A DNA stretch of 64,000 nt from an uncultured Acetatifactor sp. (GTDB lineage: Bacteria; Bacillota; Clostridia; Lachnospirales; Lachnospiraceae). Below, piece after piece: positions 42,840-50,435 of this stretch. Below the pieces are notes generated by a model. That model was not told where the DNA came from. It worked only from the letters and a program-made list of their open reading frames with translations, and did not search any database. The stretch is from the NCBI GenBank assembly GCA_947588705.1, contig CANPYT010000001.1:1-64000 (forward strand), in the 5' to 3' direction. Made by a program: the position numbers and the translations under genes. Each line of letters begins with the position of its first letter. The first letter of the stretch is position 1.

Positions 42840-45626
42840 ATGTTGGGAAGGGTTACAAAGAGGCATGGTCTCCAACGGGTCCGGGCAGCTGTCCTGGCAT
42901 TGATTCTGCTGTTTCTGGGGATGGCAGAAGGGCTTTCCGGGATGCAGCCAGTGAGCGCGGCGGAGAAGGATCTGGTCTTGAAGCTGCATTATCACAGGGC
43001 GGACGGTAATTATGACGGCTGGGATGTATGGCTGTGGGAAGCCGGGGGAGAAGGCGGCGGCTATGAGTTCGCGGAAGAGGACGGAGAGATGGTGGCGACA
43101 AGAGTGATCACACCGGGCGTGACCTCCGTGGGATTTATCGTGAGAACCGCTGACTGGACAAAGGATGTGGACAAGGATCAGTTTATCGACATTTCCGAGA
43201 TGGTGTCCGGCACGGTGCATGTGTATGTGGAGTCCGGCGTGGAAGGTTACACCAAGGAATACGGAGAGGACGCGGTCACGGGCGTAAAGCTTGCGCGGGC
43301 GGCATACGACGAGGAAAGCAATACGGTGACGGTCACGATGACCGGTGTGCCGGAGGGCGACCCGGCGGATGTCTTCCGGATCCGGGGAGCGGAAGGGGAG
43401 ATCGCGCTTCTGGCCGTTGAGGCGGGAGCGGAAGGAGAATATCTTTTGACCCCGGAGACGGCCCTTGATCTTGCCAGGGAATATCAGGTGGTGTTCGACG
43501 GAACGGAGTATAAGATCGTTATGCCCGACCTGTATTCCACAGATCATTTTGAGGCGGAATATACCTATACCGGCGATGACCTGGGGGCGGTCTGGAGCAG
43601 TGAAAAAACAACTTTCCGTGTGTGGGCGCCTACGGCGGAGGCTGTGAAGGTGAATCTCTATGAAAGCGGAACAAAAGGTACGGAAGATCTGCTGGAGCAG
43701 ATACCGATGCAGCCGGATAGTAACGGTACCTGGGTGGCGGAGAAAGCGGGCGATTTAAACGGCACCTATTATACCTATGTTGTGACCATCAACAGCCAGG
43801 ACAGGGAAGCCTGCGATCCCTATGCCAGGACGACCGGCGTGAACGGGAACAGAGCCATGGTCATCGATCTGGACTCTACTGATCCGGAGGGCTGGGAAAA
43901 AGATGCGGATCCTCATGCGGGGGAAACCTATAACGACGCGGTGATCTATGAGCTGCATGTGAGAGATCTGTCCTCCGATGAGAGCGCGGGCATCAAAAAC
44001 GTGGGGAAATTCCTGGGCCTTACGGAGACGGGAACCAAGACTTCCGGTGGTATCCCCACCGGGCTGGATCACATCAAGGATCTGGGGATCACCCATATCC
44101 ATCTGCTGCCCAGCTATGACTATGGCTCCGTGGATGAGACGAAGCTGGATGAGAAAGCGCAGTTTAACTGGGGATACGATCCTGTGAATTACAATGTGCC
44201 GGAGGGCTCTTATTCAACCGATCCCTATCATGGAGAGGTTCGCGTCATGGAGATGAAGCAGATGGTACAGACGCTGCATCAAAATGACATAAGTGTCATT
44301 ATGGACGTGGTATACAACCATGTGCAGAGCGCCGGAGACTTTTGCTTTAATGTGATCGTGCCGGGGTATTTCTCCCGGATCGACGAGAACGGTTCTTATT
44401 CCAACGGCTCCGGCTGCGGAAACGATACGGCTTCTGAGCGGAACATGGTGAGGAAATACATTGTGGATTCCGTGAAATATTGGGCTGACGAGTATCATAT
44501 CGACGGTTTTCGTTTTGACCTGGTCGGCCTGCTTGACACGGAAACCGTAAATCAGATCGTGGAGGAGGTACACAGGGATCATCCCAACGTGATTTTTTAT
44601 GGTGAGGGATGGACCATGGACACCACTCTCACAAAAGAGGGGTATACCCTGGCCACTCAGACAAACTCGGCGCAGACGCCGGGATTTGCCTATTTCAGCG
44701 ATACCATTCGAGATGCGATCAAGGGCAGTGTCTTTGACACTTCCGCGGGGTATGTGTCGGGGGCAGCAGGACTGGAAGGGGTCATTCAGCAGTGCTTTTT
44801 AGGGATGCCGGATTGGTGTGGAACTCCGGCGCAGACGGTGAATTATGCCTCCTGCCACGATAACCTGACATTGATGGACCGCCTGACCCGGTCGGCTACG
44901 AATGCTTCGAGGGAAGACAGGGTCCGGATGAATAATCTTGCGGCAGCGATCTATCTCACTGCGGAAGGGATCCCCTTTATGCAGGCCGGTGAGGAGATGC
45001 TCCGGACAAAGATCACTTCAGGAGGGACCTTTGACGAGAACAGCTATTCCTCCCCTGATTCCGTGAACAGCCTGAAATGGGATACGCTGGAGGAAGAAGA
45101 ATACTGGAATGTCTATCAGTATTATAAAGGGCTGATCGCTTTCCGAAAGGCGCACGGCGCCTTAAGGCTTAACAATGCGCAGGATGTGGAGCAGAATGTG
45201 AAGGTGGTAGAGGGGCTTCCGGAGAATGTGACGGCCTTTCAGATCAACGGCGGCGTCAATGGCGAGACTTCCGACGGGATTTTTGTGATATTCAATCCCA
45301 ACAGGGAAGCCTGCGGGGTGAGCCTCCCGGAGGGAGCCTGGGATGTCTGCATAGATGGCGAGAAAGCGGGCACGGAGGTGCTGGAGACGGTTTCTGGCAC
45401 GGTGTCAGTGGAACCGATCTCAGCGCTGGTGATGGTGAAGAGCACAGGGGAAGCGCCAAAGATCCAGCAGGAGGCTGAACCGGAGGAGGAAGCGGCTCCG
45501 GGGGATGCGGCTGTGGAGGAAGAAGGCGGCAGGAAGCTTTCCGCAGGCGTCATTGGGATCTTGGTCTGCGCGGCAGTGGTTCTGGTGGCGGCGATAGCGG
45601 TGGTGAGCAGGAAGAAAAAGAAATAA
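42840..45626 (+). CDS. Secreted, membrane-anchored type I pullulanase (GH13)
   Basis: 928 aa. A signal peptide ends near QPVSAAEKD. A CBM41-type starch-binding domain follows (about 40-130, LKLHYHRADGNYDGWDVWLW), then a linker domain, a CBM48 (about 255-345) and the GH13 barrel with YDPVNYNVPEGS. Catalytic residues are Asp560 (GFRFDLVG), Glu589 (YGEGW) and Asp674 (ASCHDN). The C-terminus has a membrane helix (VIGILVCAAVVLVAAIAVV) followed by SRKKKK and no LPXTG, so it is held in the membrane rather than sorted to the wall. AGAGGAGGT precedes ATG 42840; ATG 42789 is less likely. It probably starts external starch breakdown. Confidence 0.94.
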   Translation: MLGRVTKRHGLQRVRAAVLALILLFLGMAEGLSGMQPVSAAEKDLVLKLHYHRADGNYDGWDVWLWEAGGEGGGYEFAEEDGEMVATRVITPGVTSVGFIVRTADWTKDVDKDQFIDISEMVSGTVHVYVESGVEGYTKEYGEDAVTGVKLARAAYDEESNTVTVTMTGVPEGDPADVFRIRGAEGEIALLAVEAGAEGEYLLTPETALDLAREYQVVFDGTEYKIVMPDLYSTDHFEAEYTYTGDDLGAVWSSEKTTFRVWAPTAEAVKVNLYESGTKGTEDLLEQIPMQPDSNGTWVAEKAGDLNGTYYTYVVTINSQDREACDPYARTTGVNGNRAMVIDLDSTDPEGWEKDADPHAGETYNDAVIYELHVRDLSSDESAGIKNVGKFLGLTETGTKTSGGIPTGLDHIKDLGITHIHLLPSYDYGSVDETKLDEKAQFNWGYDPVNYNVPEGSYSTDPYHGEVRVMEMKQMVQTLHQNDISVIMDVVYNHVQSAGDFCFNVIVPGYFSRIDENGSYSNGSGCGNDTASERNMVRKYIVDSVKYWADEYHIDGFRFDLVGLLDTETVNQIVEEVHRDHPNVIFYGEGWTMDTTLTKEGYTLATQTNSAQTPGFAYFSDTIRDAIKGSVFDTSAGYVSGAAGLEGVIQQCFLGMPDWCGTPAQTVNYASCHDNLTLMDRLTRSATNASREDRVRMNNLAAAIYLTAEGIPFMQAGEEMLRTKITSGGTFDENSYSSPDSVNSLKWDTLEEEEYWNVYQYYKGLIAFRKAHGALRLNNAQDVEQNVKVVEGLPENVTAFQINGGVNGETSDGIFVIFNPNREACGVSLPEGAWDVCIDGEKAGTEVLETVSGTVSVEPISALVMVKSTGEAPKIQQEAEPEEEAAPGDAAVEEEGGRKLSAGVIGILVCAAVVLVAAIAVVSRKKKK

Positions 45627-45809
45627 TATGGCCGCCGGCAAAAGGGCAACAGCCCAGCCTGCGCCATTCGCAAAGCCGCGCTGACGCGCTTTCCGGCGCT
45701 GTGCGCCTGCCTTTGCTCATAAAATGGCGCCCCCTCGGCGGCCATATCCAGAGTAAAATTCGTGCGAGCACGATTTTCCTCTGAATATGTCCGCCGGCTG
45801 GGCTGTTGC
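45626..45809 (+). repeat. Folded intergenic element with nested inverted repeats
   Basis: ATATGGCCGCC (45626-45636) is inverted at 45737-45747. GCAACAGCCCAGCC (45646-45659) is inverted at 45796-45809. GGCGGCCATATCCAGAG (45737-45753) pairs nearly perfectly with CTCTGAATATGTCCGCC (45779-45795), and AAAAT/CGTGC pairs with GCACGATTTT inside it, giving a hairpin of about 59 nt. The element contains copy B of the dispersed repeat. No ORF; no transposase. Confidence 0.65.
45655..45736 (+). repeat. Dispersed intergenic repeat, copy B (fullest)
   Basis: Begins CAGCCTGCGCCATTCGCAAA, continues GCCGCGCTGACGCGC and TGCGCCTGCCTTTGCTCATA, and ends with CCCCCTC. Copies A (32576-32647) and C (28251-28281) align with it. 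Confidence 0.65.
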
Positions 45810-45965
45810 GATAAAAAAGTATGTAAAAACGGATAGTCAGGACCCTCGGAGTTATGTTATACTATGTTGTGGCCGCACTGTCTTTTGGAAGGACAGGGGA
45901 GTTTCCCGGGCGAATGCCGGGGAGTTTGGTTTGGACAATAGAAACGGAAGTAAGAGGGAAAACGT

Positions 45966-46538
45966 ATGGAATTTAACAAAAAGGTTTCTAATCCCATGCT
46001 GGTGGGGCTTTTGGAGCTTATAAAGGAAGAAGATACGCCGGAGCACAGGAACATGCTGGTGGGGGAGCTTCAAAAAGCGGAGCTTCTGGCCCCTGCCATC
46101 ATCGACCCGGCGCCGGAGGAGGATGGCGAGGGCGGAATGAAGCTGGCAGCTGCCAGCAATATCCGGTTCCCCATGCTGCACGGGCCGGCGGACAGCCTGA
46201 TGTTCATGGGGTTTACCGACATGAAAGAGTATGAGAAATGGGAGAAGGATAACAGGACGTTTCCGTTTTTCGCACTGAAATTTGACGATTATGTGGCTTT
46301 GCTGATGCAGAAGGACGCGGGAGGGAATCCCTGTCCTGCAAAGGGGATCGTGATCAATCCCAACGGCGCGAACCTGCTGGTGCCGAAAGATATCATCGCG
46401 GGCATTATGGGGGCGAGGATGGCACAGGCCCTGCGGCAGACGGATAGGAAAGCCGGGCAGGGTATGCGGATCCCTTTCCCGGCCCAGGCAGTGCCGGGGC
46501 TGCGGAAAGATCCGGCGGACGATCCGAAAGAAAATTAA
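45966..46538 (+). CDS. SseB-N-terminal-domain-like protein
   Basis: A 190-aa cytoplasmic protein without signal or membrane segment. The pattern NPMLVGLLELIKEE, FPMLHGPADSLMFMGFTD, KEYEKW and NPNGANLLVPKDII resembles the SseB N-terminal domain found in small Firmicutes proteins of unknown function. A -10 TATACT (45858-45863) with a weak -35 lies about 100 bp upstream. The sigma-D-type promoter of the next gene starts right after its stop. I do not know its role. Confidence 0.7.
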   Translation: MEFNKKVSNPMLVGLLELIKEEDTPEHRNMLVGELQKAELLAPAIIDPAPEEDGEGGMKLAAASNIRFPMLHGPADSLMFMGFTDMKEYEKWEKDNRTFPFFALKFDDYVALLMQKDAGGNPCPAKGIVINPNGANLLVPKDIIAGIMGARMAQALRQTDRKAGQGMRIPFPAQAVPGLRKDPADDPKEN

Positions 46539-46549
46539 GTCGTCTGAGC

Positions 46550-46576
46550 TAAAGTATAAATTATTTGTGTCGATAT
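46550..46576 (+). promoter_or_regulatory. Candidate sigma-D (sigma-28, flagellar-type) promoter
   Basis: TAAA (46550-46553), exactly 15 nt, GTCGATAT (46569-46576). The consensus is TAAA-N15-GCCGATAT, so 11 of 12 positions match. It is the only site of this kind I noticed in the window and points to the RTX-like gene. Confidence 0.6.
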
Positions 46577-46635
46577 ATTTATTACAGGAAAGCGGTGAGG
46601 CCAGCCGTTACCGAGTAAAGCATATGGACACCACG

Positions 46636-46687
46636 GATGGTATTTTTGAAGGAAAAGGAATTTCCCGGGAAGATACCATCTTTTTTT
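46636..46687 (+). terminator. Intrinsic terminator inside the RTX-like gene leader
   Basis: GATGGTAT (46636-46643) and ATACCATC (46673-46680) form a perfect stem, with GGAAA/TTTCC inside, followed by seven T. It lies downstream of the sigma-D-type promoter and upstream of the coding region. It could end the SseB-like message, attenuate the next gene, or both. Confidence 0.72.
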
Positions 46688-46812
46688 GCGCGGATCGCGG
46701 GGGTACAGGGATGGAACTCAAAAGTTCTGCGTTGTGACGGCAGCGGCACCACGGAGGATGGAGCTGTCCGGAGCGGTGCAGGATGGGTGGACATAAAGGA
46801 GAGAAAAGAGGA

Positions 46813-47910
46813 GTGAGAATTGATTCCAGTACGGTAGGGATGGAATCCACAAGAAGCTATAGGGCTTCTCAGACAACGGTCATGCGCTTTTCCATGAGAG
46901 ATTTCCGGGGCGGCCTGTTCCGGGGAGGAAATGCGTTGGACACGGAGATCGGAAATGACGGGGAAGAGGCTGGGGAGGCGGCCGGAGAGACGGAAGGATC
47001 CTCCCAGAAGGCAAAGACGACGTTAGAGGACTGGCAGAACCGTTTTCAGGCAGCCGGCGGCAGGTACAGCATCAGAAGCGGGCCTGGCCAGGCGTATGAA
47101 TCGTTCAGAAATTATACCATAAGCTATATTTTAGCGCTGTTTTTCGGCGACAAAAGGAAATTGTGGGATCCGTGGGACCAAAGCGGGTCCGGCCAGCTTC
47201 AGCAGATGGAGATGCAGAATGTGAGCCTCCGGGAATGGCATGTCTCTCAGGAGAGCTATGTGCAGGAGTCGGAGGATACGTTCTTTTCCACTCAGGGAAC
47301 AGTGCATACCGCGGATGGCAGGGAGATCAGCTTTAACGTAAATGTGGGTATGAGCCGACAGTTCCAGCAATATTATCAGGAAGAATTTCAAATGACGGAG
47401 CTTCAGCTGACAGATCCGCTGGTGATCAACCTGGACGGGGATGTGGCGGACATTTCGGATCAGACCTTCTATTTTGACATTGACTGTGACGGCGAGCTGG
47501 ACGAGGTGAACCGGCTGGGGAGCGGCAGTGGTTTTCTGGCGCTGGACAAAAACGGGGACGGCGCCATCAACGATGGGAGCGAGTTGTTTGGCACTTCCAG
47601 CGGAGATGGGTTTAAGGATCTTTCCCGGTATGACGATGACGGAGACGGATGGATCGATGAGGATGATGCCATCTGGTCCAAGCTTCGGATCTGGTGCAAG
47701 GACGAGAACGGAAAGGATATACTTTACAGCCTGGCACAGAAGGGCGTGGGCGCCATCTGCCTGAAAAACATCGGAACGGAATTTACCCAGCAGGGAGCTG
47801 ACGGCGGTGTCAAGGGCGTGGTGCGAAATTCCGGCGTGTTCCTATATGAGAACGGAAGCGCCGGGACGGTACAGCATGTAGACATGGCGAAGCATTCCTA
47901 TTCCGCGTGA
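46813..47910 (+). CDS. Calcium-binding protein with RTX-toxin-like module, no signal peptide
   Basis: A 365-aa protein beginning RIDSSTVGMESTRSYRASQT. GTG 46813 is chosen because AAAGGAG lies 11 nt upstream and I associate this N-terminus with the family; ATG 46783 is an in-frame alternative. The C-terminal half resembles the domain found in large RTX proteins. It has LQLTDPLVINLDGDVADISD, then Ca-type loops DIDCDGELDE (about 220), DKNGDGAINDGSELFG (about 245) and DDDGDGWIDEDDA (about 271), then IWSKLRIWCKDENG. There are no secretion repeats or signal peptide. The sigma-D-type promoter suggests a link with motility genes. Function unknown. Confidence 0.75.
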   Translation: MRIDSSTVGMESTRSYRASQTTVMRFSMRDFRGGLFRGGNALDTEIGNDGEEAGEAAGETEGSSQKAKTTLEDWQNRFQAAGGRYSIRSGPGQAYESFRNYTISYILALFFGDKRKLWDPWDQSGSGQLQQMEMQNVSLREWHVSQESYVQESEDTFFSTQGTVHTADGREISFNVNVGMSRQFQQYYQEEFQMTELQLTDPLVINLDGDVADISDQTFYFDIDCDGELDEVNRLGSGSGFLALDKNGDGAINDGSELFGTSSGDGFKDLSRYDDDGDGWIDEDDAIWSKLRIWCKDENGKDILYSLAQKGVGAICLKNIGTEFTQQGADGGVKGVVRNSGVFLYENGSAGTVQHVDMAKHSYSA

Positions 47911-47988
47911 GCGACCAGCCGTATGGCTGTGCCGCCTGGAACGGCATGGCGGAAAGCTTGAGGACAAACAATATTTTTATGTCATAAC

Positions 47989-48029
47989 AAACTGCTTTGG
48001 CGCAAATAGCGCCGAAGCAGTTTGTTTTT
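47989..48029 (+). terminator. Intrinsic terminator after the RTX-like gene
   Basis: AAACTGCTTTGGCGC (47989-48003) and GCGCCGAAGCAGTTT (48009-48023) pair over 15 positions, followed by GTTTTTG. Confidence 0.85.
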
Positions 48030-48127
48030 GTATATTTCCCTTGGATTCGGGCAAACTGGTAGCTAGAAAAACGTTTTTTGATTTCTGGCAACATAAAAAA
48101 TATGCGTGAAAGAAAGGGAAACCATCA

Positions 48128-49168
48128 ATGAGAAGAAATAGAAAAGATAACGCAAAAAAGGAACGGATCATCATGATTGCTTCCTCCGTCTTTGTGCTGA
48201 CCGCATTGACAATGACCGGAGTCTATATGCAGTCCAGGGATAAGGAGTCTGAAAATGACGGATATACGATAGATTTTTCGGCGCTGGAAAATTCAGCGGA
48301 TGACAAAAGCCGGGAGATCGCTGGAAACGATCTTTCACAGGAGAGGGATGTCCTGGAGGACTATGTGGACAACACAGTAAACACGGAGGATGATCTGGAT
48401 TATATGCCTATGGAAGCGGGATCGAATCTGGTGGAGATCCCGGGACTGACGGACGGAGACAGCGAGGAGAAGCCGGATGCGGCGGATAATAAGGCGCCCG
48501 CAAAAAGCCCCGAGCCCGCGGAAAGCCCGGAGCCGGCAGGCAGCGCGGCGCCCGCGGAGGATCCTGCGGAACCGGCTGAGACGCCTGGCGGAGAGCAGAC
48601 AGCTCAGGCGGATATCCCTGAGGAACCGGTCGCTGTAGAAGAGGTGGCGCAGGAACCGGAGCCACTGGCAGCGGAAGGGGGAGAGCAGGAAGCCATAGGG
48701 GAAAATGTGGTGAATCCGGAACTGCATTTTGCTGAGAGCGACGGGCTTTTGCAGCCGATCCCGGGGCAGATCGTGACATTGATCCCTTTCAGCAGAGAGG
48801 TCGGCGTATATTTCCAGACACTGGACCACTATAAACGCAGTTACGCGACGGTTCTTTCCGCCGCGGAAGGAACGGTGGTCAGCGCCTGCGCGGAAGGCCA
48901 GGTAGTGGATGTGTTTGAAAATGAGGAAATCGGGAATGCGGTCACGATGGAACTGGGAGACGGATACCGAATCACCTACGGCCAGCTGAAAAACATTCAG
49001 GCCGCGGTCGGAAGCCATATAAGTGCCGGCGAAGCGTTCGCCATGGTGGCGGCGCCTACCAAGTATTATGTCAGAGAGGGAAGCAACCTTTATCTGAAGC
49101 TGACTCATAACGATACCCCTATAGATCCTTCCGGCCTGATGCAGACGGATGCGGTGGCGGAAGAGTGA
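48128..49168 (+). CDS. Membrane-anchored LytM/M23-like protein with degenerate active site (SpoIIQ-like layout)
   Basis: 346 aa: a short basic cytoplasmic tail, one membrane helix (about 14-33, IIMIASSVFVLTALTMTGVY), a Pro/Glu/Ala-rich stalk (about 110-200, repeated PAESPEP-like units) and a LytM-like beta domain (about 215-335). The peptidase motifs are not intact: the expected YxHL is YGQL in GDGYRITYGQL, and the first zinc-ligand motif is not visible around DHYKRSYATVLSAAEGTVV. It should therefore bind rather than cut peptidoglycan or a partner, as SpoIIQ-type proteins do. The regular house-keeping alternative, an active M23 endopeptidase, is unlikely. Confidence 0.78.
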   Translation: MRRNRKDNAKKERIIMIASSVFVLTALTMTGVYMQSRDKESENDGYTIDFSALENSADDKSREIAGNDLSQERDVLEDYVDNTVNTEDDLDYMPMEAGSNLVEIPGLTDGDSEEKPDAADNKAPAKSPEPAESPEPAGSAAPAEDPAEPAETPGGEQTAQADIPEEPVAVEEVAQEPEPLAAEGGEQEAIGENVVNPELHFAESDGLLQPIPGQIVTLIPFSREVGVYFQTLDHYKRSYATVLSAAEGTVVSACAEGQVVDVFENEEIGNAVTMELGDGYRITYGQLKNIQAAVGSHISAGEAFAMVAAPTKYYVREGSNLYLKLTHNDTPIDPSGLMQTDAVAEE

Positions 49169-49193
49169 CCGGGGAGACGGAGAGGGAAGGCAA

Positions 49194-50363
49194 ATGTATA
49201 TACTGGGCGGAGTTATAAAGACCATGGCGGGGGAAGATATCCCGGATGGCTGTATCCACATTGTGGATGGAAAGATAGAGGAGATCGGGCGGCGGGATGA
49301 AGTGAGCGTTCATCCCGCCGCCCATGAGCGGGTGATCCAGGTCAGGGATGGGATCATTATGCCCGGTATCATAGAGGCTCACTGCCATATGGGGATCACG
49401 GAAGAAAAAAAGGGTATGGAGGGGGATGACTGCAACGAGACGGTGGACCCGATCACTCCCTGGCTGCGGGCCATTGACGCTATCCATACCATGGACGCGG
49501 CCTTTGACGATGCGGTGAGGGCCGGCATCACCACGGCGATGATCGGGCCGGGCAGCTCCAACGTGGTGGGCGGCCAATTCGCGCTGCTGAAAACCAGCGG
49601 CCGGCGGGTGGATGATTTGATCGTGAAAGCGCCGGCGGCGATGAAGGTAGCCTTCGGTGAAAACCCCAAGGTGAACTATTCCGGACAAAACAAAAGCCCT
49701 TCCACCAGGATGGCAATCGCGGGAATGCTGCGGAAGGAGCTGAGCCGTGCAAAGCAATACGCGGCGGACAAGGAAAAAGCCGCAAAGGAGGGCCAGGCTT
49801 TTCAGGAGGATTTTACGTTGGAGTGCTGGCTGCCGGTACTGAACCGGGAGATCCCGCTGAAGGCCCATGTGCATCGGGTAGACGATATTTTCACTGCCAT
49901 CCGGATCGCCCGGGAGTTTGATCTGGACATGACCCTGGATCACTGTTCCGAGGGGCACCTGATCGCGGAAGAGCTGGCGGCGGAAGGGTTTCCCGCTATT
50001 GTAGGGCCGGATTTCGCAAGCCGGAATAAGATCGAGGTCCAGAATATGGCTTTTAAGACAGCGGGAATTTTGAACCGCGCCGGTGTCAAGACAGCGATCA
50101 CTACGGATCATCCGGTGTCCCTGATCCAGGCGCTGCCTCTCTGCGTAGGCATGGCGGTAAAGGCAGGTCTGCCTATGGAGGAAGGCTATAAGGCCATGAC
50201 GGTCTATGCGGCGGATATCTGCGGCGTCGCGGACAGGATGGGAAGCCTGGAATCCGGTAAAGATGCCAATATCGCCATTTTTGACGGAAATCCCATGGAG
50301 GTGTTTACGAAGACCCTGTACACGCTCATCGATGGCGAGATCGTGTATGAGGACGGAAAATAA
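49194..50363 (+). CDS. Amidohydrolase-superfamily metal enzyme
   Basis: A 389-aa protein starting MYILGGVIKTMAGEDIPDG. It shows the amidohydrolase signatures: PGIIEAHCHMG (HxH metal ligands), a later H in KAHVHRVDDI, LDHCSEGH, and Asp in TTDHPVSLIQ, then ESGKDANIAIFDGNP. The family includes imidazolonepropionase- and dipeptidase-like enzymes; the substrate cannot be told from sequence. ATG 49194 follows AGGGAAGG, 25 bp after the LytM-like gene. A promoter for the next unit begins right at its stop. Confidence 0.88.
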   Translation: MYILGGVIKTMAGEDIPDGCIHIVDGKIEEIGRRDEVSVHPAAHERVIQVRDGIIMPGIIEAHCHMGITEEKKGMEGDDCNETVDPITPWLRAIDAIHTMDAAFDDAVRAGITTAMIGPGSSNVVGGQFALLKTSGRRVDDLIVKAPAAMKVAFGENPKVNYSGQNKSPSTRMAIAGMLRKELSRAKQYAADKEKAAKEGQAFQEDFTLECWLPVLNREIPLKAHVHRVDDIFTAIRIAREFDLDMTLDHCSEGHLIAEELAAEGFPAIVGPDFASRNKIEVQNMAFKTAGILNRAGVKTAITTDHPVSLIQALPLCVGMAVKAGLPMEEGYKAMTVYAADICGVADRMGSLESGKDANIAIFDGNPMEVFTKTLYTLIDGEIVYEDGK

Positions 50364-50364
50364 A

Positions 50365-50392
50365 TTGCTTTCCGGGGAAAATATGATAAAAT
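50365..50392 (+). promoter_or_regulatory. Promoter of the lipoprotein-ddl-murF unit
   Basis: TTGCTT (50365-50370), 16-nt spacer, TAAAAT (50387-50392). Confidence 0.55.
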
Positions 50393-50435
50393 AGAGAATA
50401 AACTGAGAGAAATCCTTTGCTTTGGAGGAATGATT

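Noticed and set aside
45626-45809. CRISPR array or tRNA-like structure
   Set aside because: Repeats are inverted and nested, not regularly spaced direct repeats, and no cloverleaf with anticodon can be drawn.
46584-46690. Possible c-di-GMP riboswitch in the RTX-like gene leader
   Set aside because: GAGGCCAGCCGTTACC vaguely recalls the 3' part of GEMM-I, but the conserved 5' half is missing; kept only as an unidentified leader.
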